Shown: one piece after another, positions 1 to 9,687 of the stretch
Layout of the letters: each line of letters starts with the position of its first letter
Numbering within the stretch: the stretch's first letter is position 1
Assembly (NCBI RefSeq): GCF_001678675.1
Contig: NZ_LZRN01000011.1
Location: 1-64,000 of the forward strand
Direction: 5' to 3'
Length of the DNA stretch: 64,000 bases
DNA from: Gelidibacter algens
GTDB lineage: Bacteria > Bacteroidota > Bacteroidia > Flavobacteriales > Flavobacteriaceae
Notes under the pieces: model-generated
The model's database searches: none
Seen by the model: only the letters and a program-made list of their open reading frames with translations
Told to the model about the DNA's origin: nothing
Program-made: the position numbers and the translations under genes

Positions 1-2221
1 CCTTCAGTTTCTTGAATTTCTCTTCCCACACCGCTAGGTTTTCCTTGTGATTTTCTATGTTGTTTAACACGTCTTTGACCAAAGGATTGGTTTTATCGAT
101 ATTCGAGAAAAATTGAAGATTATTTTCAAGTTGGTTGATTTCTCCTCTTAGTTCATCAATTTTTTTACGGATAAAATGGTGTTCATTATCCAGAAGTCTC
201 GTGTCGTCCGGTTGGGAGAGATGCTCCAATTTGTTTTCAAACTTGATCATTTCCACTTCAGACTTGTCCATTTTTAAATTATTGAACAAACTATCCACCA
301 TTTTATTGAATTTACCTTCAATGAAACGTTTGTTTTGTGGCACAGGTCCTAAGGCATTCCACTCTTCGGTCTTTTGTTTAATGGTTTCTAAATCCTGCTC
401 CGCTACGCCACTTAATTTTAATTCCTTCAAATTATCAAGTAACTTTGCTTTCTTTTCAAACGCCTCTGTTTGACCTTTATCGGCAGCATTGCGTTCAGCA
501 TTGAGCTTATCAAAATAATGGTTGCAAGCCGCTTTGAAGCGCTTCCAAATCTTGTCGCTATCCTTTCTTGGGACGTGGCCAATGTTTTTCCATTCATTCT
601 GAATGTTCTTCATCAATGGTGTGACCGTGTCAAAATCATCACTGTCCTTATTGTCTTCAGCTGTTTTGATCAGTTCCAATTTCTTTTGTAAGTTGGTATA
701 CTGGTCTTTTTTTAGGCCTTTATAAAACGTATTTTTCTTCTTGTTGAACGTCCTTACGGCGCCTTTAAATTTTGCCCATGTGGCTTCATTCACCTTGATT
801 GGCACTTTTCCTGCATTGAAAAACTCAGTACGCAAGCCTTCAATAACTTTTATTTTATTTTGCCACCCTTGATGTGAACTCACCTCATCCTTGGCTATTT
901 CCTCAATTTTAGCAATGATTGCTTCTTTTTTCTCAAGGTTGCCTTCATGCGCTTTATCCACATTGGCGTAATAGGCCTGTCGTTTATCGTGAATGGTTTT
1001 GGTAGCATTACTAAAACGTTCCCAAATGGCTTCTCTGTGCTCTTTGTCAACAGGACCTAAATCTTCTTTCCACATTTTATGGAGTACTTGAAGCTCTCTG
1101 AACGCTCTGTTTGAATTGTCATCTTTCGCCAATTCTTCAGCACGATCTATAATTTTGAGCTTCTGATCGAGATTGTGTTTAAAGTCCATGTCGCGCAAAT
1201 CGCGATTGAGATGCAAAAAGTCATAGAAAATCTCCACATGGTGGTGGTAGGTGTTCCATGCGTTATTGTATTTGTCTCTAGGAATTGGGCCGGCAATACG
1301 CCATTCTTCCTGTAAATCCTTAAAATGTTTATAGGTGGTGTTGATATTTTCCTCAACATTGATGAGGCCTTTAATGTCCTCAATAATGCGTAATCTGTTT
1401 TCTAAATTAGATTTAAGATTGGTCTCTAAAGTCTTGTAGTAGGCAGTTAGATTATTTTTGTAATCCTTATATAATGCATTAAAACGTTTTTTTAGCGGAC
1501 TGGAATAAAAGAAATCAATCTCACTGCCGCCTTCGCTTAAAAATTCTTCCTTCTTTTCTTCAAGTATTTCAGAAAACTTGGAGTTAAATTCCGTTTTGAT
1601 CTCATCTATATGAGATTTTACGGTTTGTACTTTTTTATTTTTGAGTAAGTTTTCAAACTCATCTGCCAACTGCTCCATGGACATGGCATGATAATCTTTG
1701 TCTTCTAGGGTATGACGCTCAACATTGCTTTCGTCTTCGGCATCTTCAGCGTTGGACTCTTCAATTTCATCCACATGGGTATCTTTAGTCGTCTGCGCAG
1801 GTGTTTCTTCTAAAGGCGTTGTTGCTTCCTTCTCCGTTTCTGAAGCTGCATCTGCTTTCTCTTCCTCGTTTGGTGTTTCGGCAGTTATAGCTTCAGTGTT
1901 AGATTCTTCAATTTCATCCACATGCGTATCTTTCTTCTGCGCTGGTGTTTCTTCTGAAGTAGTTTCTGAAGTAGTTGTTGTTTCCGTCTCAGTTTCTGGA
2001 GTTGCATCTGCTTTCTCTCCCTCGTTTGAGGTTTCGGGAGTAACAGTTTCAGTGGTGCCATCATTATCTTCAACAGATACTAATGGTTCTTTTTTTTCAG
2101 TGGAAGCCCTATCTTCTTTTGGGGAGTTTTGGTCTTCAGTACCTGTTTTTTCAGTAGTGATAGCCTCGTGTTTTAAATTCTCATTTCCATCTGCATCATG
2201 CAGGTTATCTTTCTCTGACAT
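1..2221 (-). CDS. DUF349 domain protein, 3' end outside window
   Basis: Read from ATG at 2221, 740 residues are visible and the frame is still open at base 2, so the C-terminus lies off the window. The first ~190 residues are acidic and Glu/Thr/Ser-rich, probably disordered, and hold an imperfect 49-residue duplication. The rest is helical with at least five DUF349-type modules, each with a W...K/R...F pattern preceded by a G-x-(I/V)-P turn (for example EEWRIAGPIPRDKYNNAW and NEWKNIGHVPRKDSDKIW). DUF349 proteins are common in Flavobacteriaceae; their biochemical role is not known to me. It is the last visible gene of the minus-strand block, 96 bases after aroE. The 178-codon Ser/Val-rich frame on the opposite strand over the N-terminus is a shadow of the acidic repeat. 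Confidence 0.9.
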   Translation of the reverse strand, partial: MSEKDNLHDADGNENLKHEAITTEKTGTEDQNSPKEDRASTEKKEPLVSVEDNDGTTETVTPETSNEGEKADATPETETETTTTSETTSEETPAQKKDTHVDEIEESNTEAITAETPNEEEKADAASETEKEATTPLEETPAQTTKDTHVDEIEESNAEDAEDESNVERHTLEDKDYHAMSMEQLADEFENLLKNKKVQTVKSHIDEIKTEFNSKFSEILEEKKEEFLSEGGSEIDFFYSSPLKKRFNALYKDYKNNLTAYYKTLETNLKSNLENRLRIIEDIKGLINVEENINTTYKHFKDLQEEWRIAGPIPRDKYNNAWNTYHHHVEIFYDFLHLNRDLRDMDFKHNLDQKLKIIDRAEELAKDDNSNRAFRELQVLHKMWKEDLGPVDKEHREAIWERFSNATKTIHDKRQAYYANVDKAHEGNLEKKEAIIAKIEEIAKDEVSSHQGWQNKIKVIEGLRTEFFNAGKVPIKVNEATWAKFKGAVRTFNKKKNTFYKGLKKDQYTNLQKKLELIKTAEDNKDSDDFDTVTPLMKNIQNEWKNIGHVPRKDSDKIWKRFKAACNHYFDKLNAERNAADKGQTEAFEKKAKLLDNLKELKLSGVAEQDLETIKQKTEEWNALGPVPQNKRFIEGKFNKMVDSLFNNLKMDKSEVEMIKFENKLEHLSQPDDTRLLDNEHHFIRKKIDELRGEINQLENNLQFFSNIDKTNPLVKDVLNNIENHKENLAVWEEKFKKLK

Positions 2222-2317
2222 TGTCGTAATGATTAAAGTTCTTGGTGTTGTAAAGAAGTAAATATACTAACAACCCCTTAGATAACAAAAGAGAAAGTTA
2301 GTTTTAGGCTAATTTGA

Positions 2318-3052
2318 TTATTTGTTCCAAATTTCCCATGCCTTTTCTGCTTGGTATTCCAACATCTTAGAACCATTGCATAGTGTGGCACCCTTAATTT
2401 CACCACAAATCAAAAATTTTGTTTGGATGGGGTTATAAATCAAATCATAAAGAAGATGCTCCTTGGTGATCCCGTCATACGGAATATCAGGACATTCATT
2501 GACCTTAGGATGTGTGCCAATTGGAGTGCAGTTGATAATGATTTGGTGGTTTTTGATAATATCCTCAGTCAGGTCAGTATATAAAAAATTTGCGATAGGA
2601 TTGGAACTTCTGGAGACATACTCAAAATTGATTTTTAGTTTGTTCAGGGCGTAAGCGATTGCTTTAGATGCGCCACCAGTGCCTAAAATCAGAGCATTCT
2701 TATGATGTGGTTTTAAAAACGGTTGGATGGATTTTTTAAACCCGTAATAATCGGTGTTAAAGCCTTTCGTTTTTCCGGAAGGATACCGTTTAATGGTGTT
2801 GACGGCTCCAATTTTTTCTGCCGTTTTATGAAGTTCATTTAGATAAGGAATGACCTGTTCTTTATAAGGAATGGTCACATTCAGTCCCAATATGTTTTTA
2901 TCCTGTTCTAGAATTTTGGAGAATTTTGAAATGTCTTCAATATCAAAATTTTCGTATGTATAGTGCAGGTTTTCATTTTCAAACTTGGCCGTGAAATGGG
3001 CTTTTGAAAATGAATAGGCAATATTTTTACCGATGAGGCCAAATTTAGGCAT
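2318..3052 (-). CDS. aroE: Shikimate dehydrogenase
   Basis: NADPH-dependent reduction of 3-dehydroshikimate to shikimate in the cytoplasmic aromatic amino acid pathway. The N-terminal substrate domain shows the SxS shikimate-binding motif (SFSKAHF, about residue 14), catalytic Lys in NVTIPYKEQ (K64) and catalytic Asp in FNTDYYGF (D101). The nucleotide-binding loop is GTGGAS (about 124), followed by NCTPIGTHP, and the protein ends with the family-typical YQAEKAWEIW. I choose ATG 3052 (244 aa), which starts at MPKFGLIGK as in relatives. The longer frame from 3076 adds eight residues and overlaps the upstream gene by 32 bases instead of 8. Downstream partner of two DUF368 genes; likely co-transcribed. 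Confidence 0.95.
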   Translation of the reverse strand: MPKFGLIGKNIAYSFSKAHFTAKFENENLHYTYENFDIEDISKFSKILEQDKNILGLNVTIPYKEQVIPYLNELHKTAEKIGAVNTIKRYPSGKTKGFNTDYYGFKKSIQPFLKPHHKNALILGTGGASKAIAYALNKLKINFEYVSRSSNPIANFLYTDLTEDIIKNHQIIINCTPIGTHPKVNECPDIPYDGITKEHLLYDLIYNPIQTKFLICGEIKGATLCNGSKMLEYQAEKAWEIWNK

Positions 3053-4064
3053 CGACTTTTCTCGTTCTGTGTCCATACCATTCTAATGCTAAAACAATTG
3101 CAATTCCAACTACAATATACGCAATTGCCAAATAAGTCTCACTGTTTAAATCGGGAATAAATCGCTCGTAATTTGAGACTACTTTTTTACCTGCTGAGTC
3201 ATAGATAAATGCGCCGTTATCAGTCAATCTGTATACGGTGTTTTTCCATGGCCAAACTACGCCCAAGGAGCCCACAATAAAGCCGATAATGGAGGCTGTG
3301 GTAATGCTTTTGTAATGCTTTAGGATATAACTCAAAATGTGCGAAAACGTGACCAGGCCTGTCACAGACCCGAGTGTAAAAACGATTAATACTTGTAATA
3401 GCGTAATGCGCTCAGAGTTGCGGAACACGCTAAAATCGCCCACGATAATCTCATAGAATGTATCTGAAAGCGCGTTGACGGAATCGACCAACAGAAGCAC
3501 ATAATTTCCCAAAAGGATCAATATAAAAGAGCCCGAAAAGCCTGGTAAGGTCATCCCTGAAACACTTATGATTCCGCAGAAAAACACAAAAAATAGATTG
3601 TCGTTTTCTTTGGCAGGATCTAAAAAACTAATACCAACGCCTAAAAGAATACCTATAGCGAGCGAGAGTATGGTTTTATAGTTCCAGTCGTTAAAATCTT
3701 TATTGATGTAGTAAATAGAACCGATGATCATTCCAAAAAAAAGACTCCATACATACAGTTCAGAATGGATAAGAAAATAATCGAGGATTTTGGAGATGCT
3801 GAAGTAGCTCACAATCATTCCAAGAAACAGCAGACTCAAAAAGCGTCCGTTGATGTAATTGAAAAAACTTTTGAATCTTCCGTTGAAAAATAGTTTAAAG
3901 GCCGTTTTATTTACTTTTTGAAGCGAATAAATAAACTCCTCGTAAAACCCAGCCACAAAGGCGACGACACCCCCAGATACCCCGGGCACTTTATTTGCAG
4001 CACCCATACCCAAGCCTTTAATGACCAGGAAAAGTCTATCTGTAAAGGTTCTGGTGCTTTGCAT
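3045..4064 (-). CDS. DUF368 membrane protein (PopT-type undecaprenyl phosphate translocase), copy 1
   Basis: A 339-residue polytopic membrane protein with the two DUF368 signatures: VPGVSGG (about residues 26-32) followed by FYEEFI, and LPGFSGSFILILLGNY near residue 170. DUF368 proteins (PopT) have been shown in other bacteria to return undecaprenyl phosphate across the cytoplasmic membrane for cell-wall and glycan synthesis; that role here is inferred from family. The first signature reads GAANKVPGVSGGVV, whereas the neighbouring copy reads GAADAVPGVSGGTI. Its ATG directly follows the TAA of the upstream paralogue with no gap, and its 3' end overlaps aroE by 8 bases. It has an extra loop and helix near residues 285-320 typical of this group. 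Confidence 0.85.
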   Translation of the reverse strand: MQSTRTFTDRLFLVIKGLGMGAANKVPGVSGGVVAFVAGFYEEFIYSLQKVNKTAFKLFFNGRFKSFFNYINGRFLSLLFLGMIVSYFSISKILDYFLIHSELYVWSLFFGMIIGSIYYINKDFNDWNYKTILSLAIGILLGVGISFLDPAKENDNLFFVFFCGIISVSGMTLPGFSGSFILILLGNYVLLLVDSVNALSDTFYEIIVGDFSVFRNSERITLLQVLIVFTLGSVTGLVTFSHILSYILKHYKSITTASIIGFIVGSLGVVWPWKNTVYRLTDNGAFIYDSAGKKVVSNYERFIPDLNSETYLAIAYIVVGIAIVLALEWYGHRTRKVDA

Positions 4065-5075
4065 TTACCGAGTTTTGGAGCCTACTTTTTCGAGTATGAA
4101 GATAGTCAAAAATCCGACAACCATCACTCCGGTGGCCAGTGCTATTTGTGGGTCTAATGCGTGATTGATGTCTGAAAAGTGAGCAGGCCAGACGCTCTTT
4201 TCTGAGACCATTTTAAACGTCTCAAAATCATTGATTTGTTTCTGGTAGACTTCAATGGTACCTAAGTCTGTAATTTGTTCAATGGAAACCGTCTTTCCAG
4301 TCGATTTTTCTAAGACGGTCAAGGTTTCCTTCCAAGGCCAAATCTTGTTTAAGGACCCAAATATAAAGCCGGTCAATACTGCCAAGGTGGTGTTCTTATA
4401 GTTTTTGAATAACCATTTGAGAACCCTGCTAAAACTTAGAAGCCCGATCACAGCTCCAACAGTAAAAATGATAATCTTCTTGAGATCAAAATCATGTAGG
4501 GCATCACTGAGTGTCTTGTAGGCTCCCAAAATCACCAAAATAAATGACCCTGAAATACCGGGTAAAATCATGGCGCAAATAGCCAAAGCGCCCGCAAAGA
4601 ACAAAAAGACAGCGCTGTCATTGTTGGCCATTGACGGCAGGGTGGTGATATAAAAGGCGGCAAGAGTACCCGAAATTATGGAAACAACGGTTCCCAAATG
4701 CCAATTTTCAATTTGTTTGCCTACAAAAAATATACTGGCAACAATGAGTCCAAAAAAGAAGGACCAAATTAAGACAGGATGGTGTTCAATCAAATATTTT
4801 GCAAGCCTCATAAAGGAGACAAAACTGATGATGATGCCAGTCAATAAAGCCACCAAAAAGTTGCCATTGAGCTGTGTCCAAAAAGCCGCAAAACCTTGTT
4901 TTCTGAGGGTTTTGAGCAAGCTCAAATTTACGCCGCTGATGGTGTTTATCAATTCTTCGTAAATACCCGAAATGAAAGCGATTGTACCGCCGGAAACCCC
5001 TGGAACAGCGTCTGCTGCTCCCATAGCAATTCCTTTAAGTGATATGAATAGGTAATCTGATAAGCGTCTTTGCAT
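4065..5075 (-). CDS. DUF368 membrane protein (PopT-type undecaprenyl phosphate translocase), copy 2
   Basis: A 336-residue paralogue of the gene just downstream. It carries the canonical family signatures GAADAVPGVSGGTIAF (about residues 19-34) followed by GIYEELI, and LPGISGSFILVILGAYK near 168, among roughly eight or nine hydrophobic segments. The family (PopT) recycles undecaprenyl phosphate across the inner membrane. Stop and next start are exactly adjacent (TAA then ATG), so the two are almost certainly co-expressed and arose by tandem duplication. The N-terminal stretches of both copies (KGxxMGAA-x2-VPGVSGG) align closely. Whether they have different lipid or ion dependence cannot be read from sequence. 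Confidence 0.85.
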   Translation of the reverse strand: MQRRLSDYLFISLKGIAMGAADAVPGVSGGTIAFISGIYEELINTISGVNLSLLKTLRKQGFAAFWTQLNGNFLVALLTGIIISFVSFMRLAKYLIEHHPVLIWSFFFGLIVASIFFVGKQIENWHLGTVVSIISGTLAAFYITTLPSMANNDSAVFLFFAGALAICAMILPGISGSFILVILGAYKTLSDALHDFDLKKIIIFTVGAVIGLLSFSRVLKWLFKNYKNTTLAVLTGFIFGSLNKIWPWKETLTVLEKSTGKTVSIEQITDLGTIEVYQKQINDFETFKMVSEKSVWPAHFSDINHALDPQIALATGVMVVGFLTIFILEKVGSKTR

Positions 5076-5114
5076 CTTTTATGTTACATGTAAGAGGCGT
5101 AAAGATATATAAAT

Positions 5115-6527
5115 TTACTTGGAGGCTTTTTTGGAATTTGAAATAATATTTACCACCATTTGATGATCTGCAATTAAAGGAAATAGTTCCTGTAAAATAA
5201 AATGGAACTCTGAGTCAAGAAGCAATCCGTTTTTGAGATGGTAGTGTCCTTTTTCGTTTTCTAAAAGGGTATAATAGATGCCTGCCAAACGGTATTCAAT
5301 CTCAGCGGTTTCTGGATAAAACTCAGCTGCCTGAATAAGATTAAATGCTGAAGCTTCATACTCGCCCAAACCAATAAGCGCGTCAGCTCTTGCAAGCCAC
5401 GTTTCGAGTTCATAATTACCCAGGTCCAAGGTTTTTTTGTAGCCGCGTTCTGCTTCTTCAATAAAATTTAAGCGGTGATTAATTTGCGCATAAAGTTTCC
5501 AATACATCACATTATCGCCGTCGATATTTATCGCCTTGTTAATGTAATACAGCGCTTTGTGGTAATCTTTCTTTTTATTGTAAAAGCGGGTAATCGAGAT
5601 CCATCCCTTGTCCAATAAAGGATCTTCATGGACCGTTTTAAAATAGTATTGGACGGCCAAATCATCAGACCCTAATTTTTCATAGCAATTTCCAATCCGC
5701 AATAAAGCGAAGGATGTTGGTTCATCTAAGGCCAAAGTGACGTTGTAGTTTTCTATAGCTTCATCATATTTTTTCATTTTCTCCAATACTTTTCCTTTTT
5801 CAAGATAAGCCCCTACAAAGGTGTCATCAGATATAATAGCAAACTCAAATGCAGCTAAAGCTTTTGGGTAATCTTTTAGGGTGAAGTATTGTTTACCCAA
5901 TTGGTGCCATGCCACTTCACAATAAGGATTTTCATCCAAATAACGGTTTAGGAAGTCGATGGCTTCTTCATTAAGGTCTAAAAATTCAAAACAATAGATA
6001 ATATTGTACAGCGCTGAATAATCTTCAAAATCCAACTCCAAACATTTGATAAAATACGTTTTGGCATTTTCAAACTGGTCCATAAACAGATACTCCATGC
6101 CAATCAATGCAAATAAATCGGCATCGTCTTCATCTGAATCAGTTAAATTCAGGGCAATTTTTAGCGTATCAATCGCCTTTTCATGTTCATCACGTTTTGA
6201 TAAAATACTTGCTTTTTGAATATAGATTTCTTCATTGGAGGGCTCCAAAATATAAAGCTCATCTAAAAGTTTTTCTGCTTGTGGCAACTTGTCTTCCAAG
6301 ATGTAAATTTCTACGTGAAAAAGTTTTAGAATTATAGATGATGGATGTTGTTCCAGTCCTAATTTGACAGCTTTCTTTGCGAGTGCAATTCTGCCATTTT
6401 CAAAATAGAATTGAATGATATTTTCAAATTCACTTGAATCAAAAAACAACACATTGTTTGTTTTCAGCATTGATTCGAACTTGGTTAGCGAATAATTATT
6501 GTCGTCGTCATGTTGACTGAACTCCAT
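5115..6527 (-). CDS. Tetratricopeptide repeat protein
   Basis: About 470 residues made almost entirely of TPR-like helical pairs, with repeated patterns such as G-x2-Y...A...F/Y...A-(L/I)-x-(L/I)-(D/N)-P (for example LGKQYFTLKDYPKALAAFEFAI and YLEKGKVLEKMKKYDEAIENY). No signal peptide or membrane segment is visible, so it is probably a cytosolic scaffold or adaptor. ATG 6527 (MEFSQHDDD) and ATG 6533 (two residues longer) are both possible; neither has a clear ribosome binding site. It lies between the aminotransferase upstream and the DUF368 pair downstream in the same orientation. The cargo or partner is unknown. Confidence 0.9.
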   Translation of the reverse strand: MEFSQHDDDNNYSLTKFESMLKTNNVLFFDSSEFENIIQFYFENGRIALAKKAVKLGLEQHPSSIILKLFHVEIYILEDKLPQAEKLLDELYILEPSNEEIYIQKASILSKRDEHEKAIDTLKIALNLTDSDEDDADLFALIGMEYLFMDQFENAKTYFIKCLELDFEDYSALYNIIYCFEFLDLNEEAIDFLNRYLDENPYCEVAWHQLGKQYFTLKDYPKALAAFEFAIISDDTFVGAYLEKGKVLEKMKKYDEAIENYNVTLALDEPTSFALLRIGNCYEKLGSDDLAVQYYFKTVHEDPLLDKGWISITRFYNKKKDYHKALYYINKAINIDGDNVMYWKLYAQINHRLNFIEEAERGYKKTLDLGNYELETWLARADALIGLGEYEASAFNLIQAAEFYPETAEIEYRLAGIYYTLLENEKGHYHLKNGLLLDSEFHFILQELFPLIADHQMVVNIISNSKKASK

Positions 6528-6689
6528 AAGCACTTTGTATTGTTCGTTGAATTAAATGTAACGTTATCATTAGTTAAATGTGATTTTTAAGCCGAATGTT
6601 TTCAACAAATTAATTAACAGAGAGGCCGTGAATCATTACCTATTTGGTCGGAAGTCTGTTCAGCAATGGCTTACAGAGGTAAAACAGGC

Positions 6690-7877
6690 CTAAAATTTTG
6701 ATGAAATTTCGTCCAAAACTTCGATGATTATCTTACAACCCTTGATGATTTCGTCGTTTGTAATGGTTAAAGGTGGTGTTAACCGTACAGCTTTGGGCTC
6801 AAAAAGCAACCAAAAAAGAATCAAACCTTTGTTTTGTGCCTTTAAAATCAGTTGGTTCGTGATCTCTGCTGATGGTGTAAGGGCAGCCAGCATCAATCCG
6901 CGTCCCCTGATTTCTGTAATCAGTGGGTGGACCAAATGCGTTCTGAAAACTTGCTCCTTTTCGAGAGCTTCCGCCATCAAATTACTTTCTGTAATTTCTT
7001 TAACTGTTGCCAATGCGGCCGCGGCAATTACGGGGTGGCCACCAAATGTTGTAATATGTCCTAATTTAGGAAGATTTTGCAAAGTGTGCATCATGGATCT
7101 GGACGCTGTAAAAGCACCAATTGGCATCCCGCCTCCAAGTCCTTTTCCGGTAACTAAAATATCAGGAATACAGTTGTAATGCTCAAAACCAAATAATTTT
7201 CCCGTACGTCCTATCCCGGGTTGAATTTCGTCCAAAATTAATAGGGCGCCAACTTCATCACAACGGGTTCTCACTTTAGTCAAATAATTATTGCGAGGCT
7301 CTATGAAACCTGCACCACCTTGAATGGTTTCTAAAATGACTGCAGCCGTTTTGGGAGTGATCTGTTTTAAATCGTCTGTATTATTGAAGGTGATAAAATG
7401 GACATCCGGTATTAATGGCCTAAACGCTTGCTTGCGCTCTTCATAACCCATCACACTCATTGACCCCATAGTATTGCCGTGATAAGCGTGATGTGCAGAG
7501 ATTATTTGACTTCGACCTGTTGCGCGTCGTGCCAATTTTAAAGCGCCTTCAATGGCTTCAGTTCCTGAATTGACAAGGTAGGTGCATTCCAAAGATTCCG
7601 GTAAGTGTTCCGCCAATAATTTAGCAAGTTCTACAGCGGGTTGTTGAATATATTCGCCATACACCATAACATGCATGTATTTGTCCAACTGATCTTTGAT
7701 GGCGTTAACCACCTTAGGGTGACGATGCCCCAAACTGCAAGCTGAAACACCTGCAACAAAATCGAGATAGGCCTTATTATTGGTATCATAAACATAACAT
7801 CCTTCAGCATGCGAAACTTCCATGGCCAAAGGATGGGGTGTGGTTTGGGCTTGGTACTGTAAAAATTCGCTCGTCAT
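6690..7877 (-). CDS. Class III PLP-dependent aminotransferase (ArgD/ornithine-aminotransferase-like)
   Basis: A 395-residue fold-type I aminotransferase. Visible hallmarks are VNSGTEAIEGALKLAR (PLP phosphate and substrate region, about residue 103), ILDEIQPGIGRTG (PLP ring Asp, about 217) and the Schiff-base Lys in VTGKGLGGGMPIGAF (about 246). The family transfers amino groups from acetylornithine, ornithine, GABA or similar amines to 2-oxoglutarate; the substrate cannot be assigned and no arginine-synthesis neighbours are present. The start ATG 7877 lies one base after the stop of the upstream OstA-like gene, so translation is probably coupled. Length is family-typical and no key residue is missing. 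Confidence 0.92.
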   Translation of the reverse strand: MTSEFLQYQAQTTPHPLAMEVSHAEGCYVYDTNNKAYLDFVAGVSACSLGHRHPKVVNAIKDQLDKYMHVMVYGEYIQQPAVELAKLLAEHLPESLECTYLVNSGTEAIEGALKLARRATGRSQIISAHHAYHGNTMGSMSVMGYEERKQAFRPLIPDVHFITFNNTDDLKQITPKTAAVILETIQGGAGFIEPRNNYLTKVRTRCDEVGALLILDEIQPGIGRTGKLFGFEHYNCIPDILVTGKGLGGGMPIGAFTASRSMMHTLQNLPKLGHITTFGGHPVIAAAALATVKEITESNLMAEALEKEQVFRTHLVHPLITEIRGRGLMLAALTPSAEITNQLILKAQNKGLILFWLLFEPKAVRLTPPLTITNDEIIKGCKIIIEVLDEISSKF

Positions 7878-7878
7878 T

Positions 7879-9687
7879 TTAGTTGTCCTTTTTTGTCGGT
7901 TTTTGCAACGTATTTACTTTTGTTGAATCTGCTTTTTTAAGAGCTTCCTTTGGAATGGTACGGGATGCTTTTTGCTCGTCATCCTGTTTTGCATCTTTTG
8001 GTTTTGCGTCTTCCACACGTTTCAATAAGGCGTCATCAAAAAATTCTTCCTGCGGCACATACTCTCCTAAACCCTTAATTATAGGCAGTACTAAAGGCGG
8101 ATCGTCCTTAAATAAATCCTCAACACTTTTGGGGCGTTCTTCTTCCCGCCAGTCAAAACCTCTTAATTTTCGGGCATTTTCAGGGAATTTGGATTCTGGA
8201 TAAATATCGCCATCAACCTGATCAATCAAGGTGATAATTTTATAATCTTCTACAAATTTGAGATTTATTTTTCCAGATTTCGATTTGTTAATACCAATTA
8301 ATTCCTGATTGTCATCTCTTGAATAGTTGATGACTTCAGCATTTTTAATGATGTCTACGTTATTCAGATCATTGTCTTTAAAAAGTCCGATGAGTCTAAG
8401 GCCTTTGATCTGATTAAAGCCATCACCAAGAGTGTCTTTACTGATTAGGAAAGCATTCTCAAACACCAAAAGTGAATCCAACTGCTCTGATTGAGGGTTT
8501 GAGATCAGGTGGATGGTATCTCCCGTCATTTGATTGTCAATGCTCCATAGCACCGGCCGGCGTTTTACAGTGAAGGCGTCAGTAGAAGAGAAGCGTTTCA
8601 AATTAATGAGCTGTGTGAGTCCAGATTTATGATCGGCATGGATGGAATCTGCTTTTCCGCTCAAATCGCTTTTGAATATTTTGGCATTATAATACGCTCT
8701 AGTGATGCGGTGCTCAGGCTTTCCTGTAACCATAAGGGTGTCACTGTGCATGTAAATGGAATCGTTTTCTTGAACAGTTATAGCAAGAGCGCGTTTGGTG
8801 ATAAAAACAGAATCCTTTGCGCGCCATATTTCGGCATAATGGCCACGTGCAACACTATTATTAATGGTGTCTGTCACTTTAATATTGTTGGTTGCCGAAG
8901 CAAAACTGATTTTCCTATCAAAATACATGCTATCTCCTTCAAAAACACGATTCTCATAGTTGATTTTTGAGTTTTTGACAAAATACCCAGTATCAGTATT
9001 GGTATTGTAAAAGCCACGCTCGGCATAAATGGTATTGGATTCTCCCACAATAGTAGTAGGTCCGTAAAGGTAGGCGTATCCTGTTTCAGTGTAGAAATCG
9101 AGATGCACTGTTTTTAGAGTGTATTTCGGATTGACCAAAACCACATCTTGTACAAACTGGTATTTTTTGCTGGCCATATAATACCTACCAATTTGGCTGG
9201 TAATGGTTCCTGAAGTGTCTCTTACAACCTTTCCTTTACTTCTGTAATAGGCTTGCTGTTTAACACGGTCAAAATGAAGCGTATCAGTAGTCAAAACAGA
9301 TTTTGGTTCTTTCAGCACCACGTCTCCACTTGCAAATGCCAATTGGGTCTTACCGCTATACTCGGCATATTTGGCAGTCATGGCAATGGTATCGCCCTGC
9401 GTCATGAGGACATTACTGTAGGCTTCAATAAAATCTTCCTTCTCGTAATAGATGGCCAGGTCGCACCACAGATTAATGCCTTCATGGGTAAAATGGACCT
9501 GTTGGGTATTGTCTCTTGTAAATACGGAAACCCCAGGGCCTCTTAAGCTGTCAGAATCGACAAAACCAGCATATTCCACGCGGATTTTCTTGAGCTTTTC
9601 CGTTTGTGCAGTTGCAGACAGACTGAAGCATAAAAACAAGACTGAAAAAAGGTATAAAGCTCTCAATATGTGACGAATGATTTTCAA
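7879..9687 (-). CDS. OstA-like (LptA/OstA superfamily) envelope protein
   Basis: A 602-residue secreted or periplasmic protein. The N-terminus has a hydrophobic signal sequence ending near SATAQ, followed by repeated beta-strand units of the OstA/LptA type (phrases such as DTIAMTAKYAEYSGKTQLAFASGDVVLKE), which in the family form a beta-jellyroll that carries lipopolysaccharide across the periplasm. The C-terminal ~100 residues are charged and Lys/Asp-rich. No ATG is available: an in-frame stop lies three codons upstream and the frame opens with TTG 9687. A TAnnTTTG-like -7 element (TACTTTTG on the minus strand, 9685-9692) overlaps that TTG, so an internal TTG at codon 8 (9666) may be used instead. 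One base separates it from the aminotransferase. Confidence 0.85.
   Translation of the reverse strand: MKIIRHILRALYLFSVLFLCFSLSATAQTEKLKKIRVEYAGFVDSDSLRGPGVSVFTRDNTQQVHFTHEGINLWCDLAIYYEKEDFIEAYSNVLMTQGDTIAMTAKYAEYSGKTQLAFASGDVVLKEPKSVLTTDTLHFDRVKQQAYYRSKGKVVRDTSGTITSQIGRYYMASKKYQFVQDVVLVNPKYTLKTVHLDFYTETGYAYLYGPTTIVGESNTIYAERGFYNTNTDTGYFVKNSKINYENRVFEGDSMYFDRKISFASATNNIKVTDTINNSVARGHYAEIWRAKDSVFITKRALAITVQENDSIYMHSDTLMVTGKPEHRITRAYYNAKIFKSDLSGKADSIHADHKSGLTQLINLKRFSSTDAFTVKRRPVLWSIDNQMTGDTIHLISNPQSEQLDSLLVFENAFLISKDTLGDGFNQIKGLRLIGLFKDNDLNNVDIIKNAEVINYSRDDNQELIGINKSKSGKINLKFVEDYKIITLIDQVDGDIYPESKFPENARKLRGFDWREEERPKSVEDLFKDDPPLVLPIIKGLGEYVPQEEFFDDALLKRVEDAKPKDAKQDDEQKASRTIPKEALKKADSTKVNTLQKPTKKDN

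Noticed and set aside
1725-2261. 178-codon plus-strand Ser/Val-rich frame
   Set aside because: It is antisense to the acidic repetitive start of the DUF349 gene; the composition is the mirror image of Glu/Thr codons.
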